A DNA stretch of 39,283 nucleotides from Staphylococcus lugdunensis. GTDB taxonomy: Bacteria > Bacillota > Bacilli > Staphylococcales > Staphylococcaceae. Each line of letters begins with the position of its first letter. Position 1 is the stretch's first letter. Under the pieces are notes generated by a model. The model was not told the DNA's origin. It searched no databases and saw nothing but the letters and a program-made list of their open reading frames with translations. Both the position numbers and the translations under genes were made by a program. The stretch covers positions 1 to 39,283 of the forward strand of contig NZ_PPPV01000012.1 of NCBI RefSeq assembly GCF_002901705.1, in the 5' to 3' direction. This document shows positions 30,572-39,283 of the stretch, piece by piece.

Positions 30572-32659
30572 ATGCAAAAAGCATTTCGCAATGTGCTAGT
30601 TATCGCAATTATTGGCGTTATTTTGTTTGGCGTTTTCAATTATATAAACAATAATGGGAACATGCCAAAGCAACTTACATATACGCAATTTGTTAAACAG
30701 TTGGATAAAGGTGAACTGAAGTCTTTAGAAATCCAACCAGAGCAAAATGTTTACATGGTAAGTGGTAAGACGAAAAAAGATGAAGATTATTCATCAACAA
30801 TACTTTATAACAATGAAAAAGACTTACAAAACATCACAGATAAAGCAAAAAAACAAGATGGGTTAAAATTCACTGTTAAAGAAGAAGAAAAACAAAGTGT
30901 ATTTGTAAGTATCTTAACAACACTTATTCCAGTTTTAATTATTGCATTATTGTTCATCTTCTTCCTAAGTCAAGCACAAGGTGGGGGACAAGGCGGTCGT
31001 ATGATGAACTTTGGTAAATCCAAAGCAAAAATGTACGATAACAAGAAACGTCGTGTACGCTTTAGTGATGTTGCCGGTGCTGACGAAGAGAAACAGGAAT
31101 TAATTGAAATTGTTGACTTCTTAAAAGATAATAAGAAATTTAAACAAATGGGCTCACGTATACCTAAAGGTGTGCTTTTAGTAGGGCCTCCAGGTACAGG
31201 TAAAACATTGCTTGCGCGTGCCGTGGCCGGTGAAGCTGGTGCACCATTCTTCTCAATCAGTGGTTCAGACTTCGTTGAAATGTTCGTTGGTGTCGGCGCA
31301 AGTCGTGTGCGTGACTTATTTGAAAATGCTAAAAAGAATGCGCCTTGTATTATTTTCATCGATGAAATCGATGCCGTAGGTCGTCAACGTGGTGCAGGTG
31401 TTGGTGGTGGCCATGATGAACGAGAACAAACACTCAACCAACTCTTAGTAGAAATGGATGGCTTCGGTGAAAATGAAGGTATTATCATGATTGCAGCAAC
31501 AAACCGACCAGACATTTTAGACCCAGCATTATTACGTCCAGGTCGTTTTGACCGTCAAATTCAAGTAGGTCGCCCTGATGTAAAAGGCCGTGAAGCGATT
31601 CTACATGTTCACGCTAAAAACAAACCGCTTGATGAAACTGTAGATTTAAAAGCTATTTCTCAAAGAACACCAGGATTTTCTGGTGCTGATTTAGAAAACT
31701 TACTAAATGAGGCATCATTGATTGCTGCGCGTGAAGGTAAAAATAAAATTGATATGCGCGATATCGAAGAAGCAACCGACCGCGTTATTGCTGGTCCAGC
31801 TAAGAAATCTCGTGTTATTTCTGATAAGGAACGAAATATCGTGGCACATCATGAAGCAGGACATACCATTATTGGGATGGTACTTGACGAGGCGGAAATT
31901 GTGCATAAAGTAACTATCGTACCACGTGGTCAAGCCGGTGGATATGCGATGATGTTACCTAAACAAGATCGCTTCTTAATGACAGAACCAGAATTGTTAG
32001 ACAAAATTTGTGGTTTGCTTGGTGGACGTGTGTCTGAAGATATTAACTTTGGTGAAGTATCTACAGGGGCATCAAACGACTTTGAAAGAGCTACCCAAAT
32101 TGCACGCTCAATGGTCACAGAATATGGTATGAGTAAAAAATTAGGACCATTACAATTTTCTAATAGTAGTAGCGGGCAAGTCTTCTTAGGCAAAGATATG
32201 CAAGGTGAACCTAATTATTCAGGTCAAATTGCTTATGAAATCGATAAAGAAGTACAACGTATTATTAAAGAACAATATGAACGTTGTAAACAAATATTAA
32301 TAGAACATCAAGATCAGTTAAAACTTATTGCTAAAACACTATTAACTGAGGAAACATTAGTTGCTGAACAAATTCGCTCATTATTCTATGATGGTAAAAT
32401 GCCAGAAGTAGATTATGATAGTGCAAAAATAGTAAATAAAGACGATACTGATTTTAGCGATGGTAAATATGGCAAATCGTATGATGAAATTCGTGAAGAA
32501 CAATTAGAGCAAGGTGACAAAGACGAAGACACGAACAAAGATGCATCAGAAAAAGATCGTGCAACTGAGTCAGATGACACAGCACACGAACAAGCACCAA
32601 ATATTGATAAACCATATAATCCAAGTGATCCAAACCAGCCTGATCATAGACAACAATGA
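30572..32659 (+). CDS. ftsH: ATP-dependent zinc metalloprotease FtsH
   Basis: 695 residues. Membrane-anchored AAA+ protease that degrades misfolded membrane proteins and short-lived regulators. Topology: short N-terminus, TM1 (residues about 7-24), extracellular domain, TM2 (about 112-132), then a cytoplasmic AAA+ domain with Walker A GPPGTGKT at 205-212, Walker [16 protein letters not shown], the pore [11 protein letters not shown] segment, and [21 protein letters not shown]. The M41 peptidase has HEAGH at 427-431. The C-terminal 70 residues are an acidic, low-complexity tail ([16 protein letters not shown]), variable among staphylococci. GGAGGAAACG before the ATG. Not coupled to hpt; it has its own promoter. 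Confidence 0.98.
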   Translation: MQKAFRNVLVIAIIGVILFGVFNYINNNGNMPKQLTYTQFVKQLDKGELKSLEIQPEQNVYMVSGKTKKDEDYSSTILYNNEKDLQNITDKAKKQDGLKFTVKEEEKQSVFVSILTTLIPVLIIALLFIFFLSQAQGGGQGGRMMNFGKSKAKMYDNKKRRVRFSDVAGADEEKQELIEIVDFLKDNKKFKQMGSRIPKGVLLVGPPGTGKTLLARAVAGEAGAPFFSISGSDFVEMFVGVGASRVRDLFENAKKNAPCIIFIDEIDAVGRQRGAGVGGGHDEREQTLNQLLVEMDGFGENEGIIMIAATNRPDILDPALLRPGRFDRQIQVGRPDVKGREAILHVHAKNKPLDETVDLKAISQRTPGFSGADLENLLNEASLIAAREGKNKIDMRDIEEATDRVIAGPAKKSRVISDKERNIVAHHEAGHTIIGMVLDEAEIVHKVTIVPRGQAGGYAMMLPKQDRFLMTEPELLDKICGLLGGRVSEDINFGEVSTGASNDFERATQIARSMVTEYGMSKKLGPLQFSNSSSGQVFLGKDMQGEPNYSGQIAYEIDKEVQRIIKEQYERCKQILIEHQDQLKLIAKTLLTEETLVAEQIRSLFYDGKMPEVDYDSAKIVNKDDTDFSDGKYGKSYDEIREEQLEQGDKDEDTNKDASEKDRATESDDTAHEQAPNIDKPYNPSDPNQPDHRQQ

Positions 32660-32668
32660 TATTAATCT

Positions 32669-32709
32669 GTCTCCTTCTGCATATGAATTACTGCGGAAGG
32701 AGACTTTTT
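32669..32709 (+). terminator. Rho-independent terminator after ftsH
   Basis: Stem GTCTCCTTCTGCA (32669-32681) with TGCGGAAGGAGAC (32692-32704), one T-G pair, followed by TTTTT. Confidence 0.9.
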
Positions 32710-32749
32710 GATTTTTTTAACGAAACGAAACTGATACAAGCAGGTCATT

Positions 32750-32777
32750 TTGTTGATATAAACAACAGGTGTATAAT
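32750..32777 (+). promoter_or_regulatory. Candidate promoter for hslO
   Basis: TTGTTG (32750-32755), 16 nt, TATAAT (32772-32777), about 62 nt before the start codon. A TTGATA at 32753 would leave only 13 nt and is less likely. Confidence 0.45.
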
Positions 32778-32839
32778 AATTGCTCATAATAAGAAAAAAC
32801 TTGATAAATAAAATATAAAAGTATATAAGGAGATTGTTT

Positions 32840-33724
32840 ATGACACATGATTATATAGTAAAAGCATTGGCGTATGGTGGAGAAATAAGAGCATATGCTG
32901 CACTTACCACAGAATCCGTACAAGAAGCTCAAACGCGTCATTATACTTGGCCAACTGCTTCTGCAGCTATGGGAAGAACTATGACTGCCACAGTGATGAT
33001 GGGGGCAATGCTCAAAGGAGCGCAAAAATTAACAGTTACAGTTGACGGCAAAGGGCCGATAGGTAAAATTATTGCTGATGCTGATGCGCGAGGTAATATA
33101 CGCGCTTATGTCGATCATCCTCAAACACATTTTCCATTAAATGCACAAGGAAAATTAGATGTAAAACGTGCAGTAGGAACAGAGGGGTCCATTATGGTAG
33201 TAAAAGATGTTGGAATGAAGGATTATTTTACAGGAACAAGTCCGATAGTGTCCGGAGAACTAGGAGAAGACTTCACATATTATTATGCAACAAGTGAACA
33301 AACACCATCTTCTGTTGGTTTAGGAGTGCTAGTTAATCCAGATAACTCTATTAAAGCAGCAGGTGGCTTTGTAATACAGGTTATGCCAGGCGCATCAAAT
33401 GATACGATTACGCATTTAGAAAATGTAATTAAGCACATGACACCAGTATCCAAACTGATTGAACAAGGGTTAACACCTGAAAGCATTCTAAGCGAAATTC
33501 TTGGACAGGAACACGTTCAAATCATCGATAAGACACCCGTTCAGTTCGAATGTCAATGCAGTCATGAAAAATTTTTAAATGCTATTAAAGGGTTAGGAGA
33601 AGCAGAAATACAAGATATGATTACAAAGGATCATGGCGCAGAGGCTACATGTCATTTTTGTAATCAAAAATATAACTATACTGAAGCGGAGCTACAGGGG
33701 GTTCTCGAACAATTACAAGCATAG
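32840..33724 (+). CDS. hslO: 33 kDa redox-regulated chaperonin Hsp33
   Basis: 294 residues. A holdase switched on by oxidative unfolding. In the reduced form four cysteines bind zinc: C238, C240 (CQC) and C271, C274 (CHFC). The N-terminal beta domain has [35 protein letters not shown] and [18 protein letters not shown] use ATG 32840 ([10 protein letters not shown]), 6 nt after AAGGAGA; a TTG two codons earlier abuts that site. Placed between ftsH and cysK as in other staphylococci: a protein quality-control and sulfur-redox neighbourhood. Confidence 0.96.
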   Translation: MTHDYIVKALAYGGEIRAYAALTTESVQEAQTRHYTWPTASAAMGRTMTATVMMGAMLKGAQKLTVTVDGKGPIGKIIADADARGNIRAYVDHPQTHFPLNAQGKLDVKRAVGTEGSIMVVKDVGMKDYFTGTSPIVSGELGEDFTYYYATSEQTPSSVGLGVLVNPDNSIKAAGGFVIQVMPGASNDTITHLENVIKHMTPVSKLIEQGLTPESILSEILGQEHVQIIDKTPVQFECQCSHEKFLNAIKGLGEAEIQDMITKDHGAEATCHFCNQKYNYTEAELQGVLEQLQA

Positions 33725-33811
33725 CATGAGTCAATGGTAGTTTAGATGATACTAGGTCAGGGAAACACAAAGATGTATAATAGTTTTAGAGACATAAATG
33801 GGTAAATACAT

Positions 33812-33839
33812 TTGTTTTTTTAGAAAATTCTGATATGAT
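33812..33839 (+). promoter_or_regulatory. Promoter for cysK
   Basis: TTGTTT (33812-33817), 16 nt, TATGAT (33834-33839), with an upstream TG at 33831-33832 making an extended -10. The leader of about 55 nt includes the AAAGGAGTG ribosome binding site. In S. aureus cysK is under CymR; I could not confirm a CymR operator here. Confidence 0.5.
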
Positions 33840-33901
33840 ATAACTATATCCGATTAAAGAACTAAGCATTTAGTCAAACTAGAATAAAGGAGTGTTTTTT
33901 A

Positions 33902-34834
33902 ATGGCACAAAAAATAGTTGATAATATTACAGAAATTATTGGCAATACACCAGTAGTCAAATTGAGAAACGTTGTAGACGCTGATGCAGCAGATGTATAC
34001 GTGAAATTAGAATATCAAAATCCAGGTGGTTCTGTTAAAGATCGTATTGCGCTTGCTATGATAGAAAAAGCAGAAAAAGAAGGTAAAATTAAACCTGGCG
34101 ATACGATAGTTGAACCTACAAGTGGTAACACTGGTATCGGACTTGCATTTGTTTGTGCTGCGAAAGGCTATAAAGCTGTATTTACAATGCCAGAAACAAT
34201 GAGTTTAGAGCGCCGTAATTTATTGAAAGCTTATGGTGCAGAAGTAGTATTAACACCCGGATCAGAAGCGATGAAAGGTGCAATTAAAAAGGCTAAAGAA
34301 TTAAAAGAAGAACATGGTTATTTCGAACCACAACAATTTGAAAACCCAGCAAACCCTGAAATTCACGAATTGACTACAGGTCCAGAAATTGTTGAACAAT
34401 TTGAAGGTAAACAAATTGATGCTTTCTTAGCTGGTGTAGGTACGGGAGGAACTTTATCAGGTGCTGGTAAAGTATTAAAAGAAAAATATCCAAATATTGA
34501 AATCGTGGCAATCGAACCAGAAGCATCTCCAGTATTAAGTGGAGGTGAACCTGGTCCACATAAATTACAAGGTTTAGGTGCTGGTTTCGTTCCAGACACA
34601 CTTAACACAGATATCTATGATAGCATCATTCAAGTTGGCAATGACATTGCGATGGAAACATCACGTCGTGTGGCTAAAGAAGAAGGTATTTTAGCAGGTA
34701 TTTCTTCAGGTGCAGCCATTCACGCAGCAATTCAAAAAGCTAAAGAATTAGGTAAAGGAAAAACAGTATTAACCGTATTACCAAGTAATGGCGAACGTTA
34801 CTTATCTACACCGTTATATTCATTTGACGACTAA
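33902..34834 (+). CDS. cysK: Cysteine synthase (O-acetylserine sulfhydrylase)
   Basis: 310 residues. PLP enzyme, fold type II, forms L-cysteine from O-acetylserine and sulfide. PLP lysine is Lys46 in [11 protein letters not shown]; the asparagine loop TSGNTGIGL holds substrate carboxylate; [10 protein letters not shown] binds the cofactor phosphate; a C-terminal SSGAAIHAA contacts the pyridine nitrogen. In other species CysK also forms complexes with CysE and CymR, linking synthesis to regulation. AAAGGAGTG is about 8 nt before ATG. It appears monocistronic, with its own promoter and terminator. Confidence 0.97.
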
Positions 34835-34853
34835 TTTATAGTTCATTTAATAT

Positions 34854-34889
34854 GCTAGTGAAGTCCCAGTTGGCTTCACTGGCTTTTTT
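34854..34889 (+). terminator. Rho-independent terminator after cysK
   Basis: GCTAGTGAAG (34854-34863) pairs with CTTCACTGGC (34874-34883), loop TCCCAGTTGG, followed by six T. Its 3' arm can alternatively pair with 34898-34909 (see findings). Confidence 0.85.
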
Positions 34890-34989
34890 GTTTTTTGAAA
34901 AAGCCAGTGTAAAATCTATAAGAGAAATAGATGAATTTTAAATTGCAAATACTGAAATGTTTCTCAAATGAGTGTATCATTATTTATAA

Positions 34990-36202
<1,213 letters not shown>

Positions 36203-36682
36203 ATGGTACAAGCTTATCTAGGTTTAGGAAGTAATATTGGCAATCGTCATAAACAGTTGATGCAGGCAATAGACATCCTTGATTATTTTGATGGTATTAA
36301 GGTTACACAAGTTTCTCCAATATACGAAACAGCTCCTGTGGGTTATACAGAACAACCACAATTCTTAAATTTATGTGTTGAAATAAATACGCAACTTACA
36401 CCACGAGAATTGCTCAATTGTTGTTTAGAAACTGAAAAACAGTTACATCGAGTGAGAGAAGTACGTTGGGGTCCACGCACATTAGATGTTGATATCTTAT
36501 TATATGGAGATGACATCATAGAGTTGGATCAACTAACGATTCCCCACCCAAGGATGACAGAACGTGCATTCGTATTGATACCCCTCAATGACATTGCGTC
36601 GACGAAAATAGAACCTCATTCCAAACAAACGATTGGAAACCTAGTTAAGGCAGACGATTCAGTTAAAAAGTATAAACAATGA
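36203..36682 (+). CDS. folK: Hydroxymethyldihydropterin pyrophosphokinase
   Basis: 159 residues. Transfers pyrophosphate from ATP to hydroxymethyl-dihydropterin, giving the substrate of FolP. Hallmarks: YLGLGSNIGNRHKQL, VSPIYETAPVGYTEQPQFLN, and the signature VRWGPRTLDVDILLYGD with metal-binding DxD, and IPHPRMTERAFVLIPL. It begins directly after the folB stop. In related genomes a dusB gene follows in the same operon; here it is a pseudogene starting 14 nt downstream. Confidence 0.97.
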   Translation: MVQAYLGLGSNIGNRHKQLMQAIDILDYFDGIKVTQVSPIYETAPVGYTEQPQFLNLCVEINTQLTPRELLNCCLETEKQLHRVREVRWGPRTLDVDILLYGDDIIELDQLTIPHPRMTERAFVLIPLNDIASTKIEPHSKQTIGNLVKADDSVKKYKQ

Positions 36683-36696
36683 GAGGCTAATGAAAT

Positions 36697-38694
<1,998 letters not shown>

Positions 38695-38756
38695 ATGATA
38701 GCAACAGATTTGTACAAAATACAAGTACGACACTGATAATCGAATATACGAAATAA

Positions 38757-38789
38757 ATGCCCGAAGCAAATTAAGCTTTGGGCATTTTA
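38757..38789 (+). terminator. Rho-independent terminator after lysS
   Basis: ATGCCCGAAGC (38757-38767) pairs with GCTTTGGGCAT (38775-38785), one G-T pair, 7-nt loop, tail TTTTAAAT. Confidence 0.85.
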
Positions 38790-38949
38790 AATATACAATT
38801 CATATCGCACTTAAATTAATAATCTTAGTTGTGAAGAAAAAATCTATAAAAAAAGAATAGATTTTAACGTGCAGATATGATAACATTTATCGAGTGTCAA
38901 AGAGAAAAAATGATGAATGATATATCATGAAAAAATATATAAAAAACAA

Positions 38950-38978
38950 TTGACATGACTAATGATGTGTTGTAACAT
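38950..38978 (+). promoter_or_regulatory. rRNA operon promoter P1
   Basis: TTGACA (38950-38955), 17 nt, TAACAT (38973-38978). It lies 125 nt upstream of the 5S gene. The gene-free stretch 38695-39103 holds this, P2, the lysS terminator and a small hairpin AATTTCA/TGAAATT (38991-38997 with 39004-39010), and otherwise AT-rich sequence. Confidence 0.7.
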
Positions 38979-39055
38979 ATAAAAGTCGTCAATTTCATGG
39001 GCGTGAAATTTAAACGCAATGTAAATCAATTTTAAACAAAGTGTAAAATTGACTA

Positions 39056-39084
39056 TTGAAACGTTTGAATAAAGTTAGTAAAAT
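39056..39084 (+). promoter_or_regulatory. rRNA operon promoter P2
   Basis: TTGAAA (39056-39061), 17 nt, TAAAAT (39079-39084). Expected start near 39091, 13 nt before the mature 5S rRNA. An overlapping TTGACT at 39049 has no -10 at proper spacing. Confidence 0.6.
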
Positions 39085-39103
39085 TAGTAAAGTAAGCTAT
39101 TTG

Positions 39104-39218
39104 TCTGGTGACAATGGCAAGGAGGTCACACCTGTTCCCATGCCGAACACAGAAGTTAAGCTCCTTAGCGCCGATGGTAGTCGGACTTACGTTCCGCTAG
39201 AGTAGGACGTTGCCAGGC
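39104..39218 (+). rRNA. rrf: 5S ribosomal RNA
   Basis: 115 nt from TCTGGTGACAATGGCAAGG to ACGTTGCCAGGC; the first and last bases pair as the terminal helix I. It contains the universally conserved CCCATGCCGAACACAGAAGT segment. It differs from S. aureus 5S as I remember it at a few paired positions. It stands at the head of an operon rather than after 23S, followed by tRNA-Val. Processing would be by RNase M5 (rnmV in this window); L25 (rplY) binds it. Confidence 0.95.
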
Positions 39219-39229
39219 AATGATGAATC

Positions 39230-39283
39230 GGAGAATTAGCTCAGCTGGGAGAGCATCTGCCTTACAAGCAGAGGGTCGGCGGT
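39230..39283 (+). tRNA. tRNA-Val (anticodon UAC), 5' part
   Basis: First 54 nt of about 73: acceptor GGAGAAT, D-arm TAGCTCAGCTGGGAGAGC, anticodon arm CTGCC-TTACAAG-GCAG-like with TAC at 39263-39265 (positions 34-36), variable loop and the start of the T-arm. The rest runs past the window edge. Its place 11 nt after 5S matches the staphylococcal 5S-tRNA cluster-16S arrangement. Confidence 0.93.

Noticed and set aside
30970..31359. 129-codon minus-strand frame inside ftsH
   Set aside because: Antisense shadow of the highly conserved AAA+ domain; no ribosome binding site and no recognisable protein.

Overview
The window is about 39.3 kb of low-GC Firmicute chromosome. Every protein gene lies on the + strand. 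Gene order (tmk, pstA, holB, ricT, yabA, metG, tatD, rnmV, rsmA, veg, ispE, purR, ridA, spoVG, glmU, prs, rplY, pth, mfd, mazG, rqcP, divIC, yabR, tilS, hpt, ftsH, hslO, cysK, folP, folB, folK, lysS, then an rRNA/tRNA operon) is the origin-proximal block known from Bacillus and Staphylococcus. Protein sequences are recognisably staphylococcal (217-residue-class L25/Ctc, 109-residue PstA, STGxDS PP-loop in TilS). Tmk, TilS and the decarboxylase look too different from my memory of the S. aureus proteins for S. aureus itself, so I infer another Staphylococcus, probably coagulase-negative. The species cannot be fixed from the sequence alone; STAR-like repeats suggest S. lugdunensis as one candidate.

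Layout. 1-1129: 3' end of a cell-wall-anchored LPXTG protein with 201-nt tandem repeats. 1130-1673: a gene-free stretch holding a nested set of inverted repeats and STAR-like GGGGCCCC hairpins. 1674-3570: a polyamine pair, speG acetyltransferase and an Orn/Lys/Arg decarboxylase-family protein. 3574-8845: tmk, the c-di-AMP receptor pstA, a second STAR-like gap, then holB, ricT, yabA, trmN6-like, GIY-YIG and rsmI (replication and RNA modification). 9074-13424: metG, tatD, rnmV (5S rRNA maturase), rsmA. 13524-16491: veg, ispE, purR, ridA, spoVG. 16699-19172: glmU and prs (UDP-GlcNAc and PRPP supply). 19330-27790: rplY with a structured leader, pth, mfd, a lipid flippase-like protein, mazG, rqcP, divIC. 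27958-32659: yabR, tilS, hpt, ftsH. 32840-36682: hslO, cysK and the folate genes folP-folB-folK. 36697-37193: a decayed dusB pseudogene. 37207-38694: lysS. 38695-39283: rRNA promoters, a 5S rRNA at the head of the operon, and the first part of tRNA-Val(UAC).

Most of the region is housekeeping: nucleotide metabolism, ribosome/tRNA quality control (RqcP, Pth, RsmI, RsmA, TilS, RnmV, L25), replication control (HolB, YabA), stress proteolysis and redox (FtsH, Hsp33), folate and cysteine synthesis. I found no clear undescribed enzyme system. The least ordinary points are the nested inverted-repeat/STAR cassette at 1144-1543 with compensatory base changes, the speG-decarboxylase pair, the internally deleted dusB pseudogene between folK and lysS, the three-hairpin leader before rplY, and overlapping alternative hairpins after cysK. 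No CRISPR array, prophage, transposase or insertion sequence was seen.
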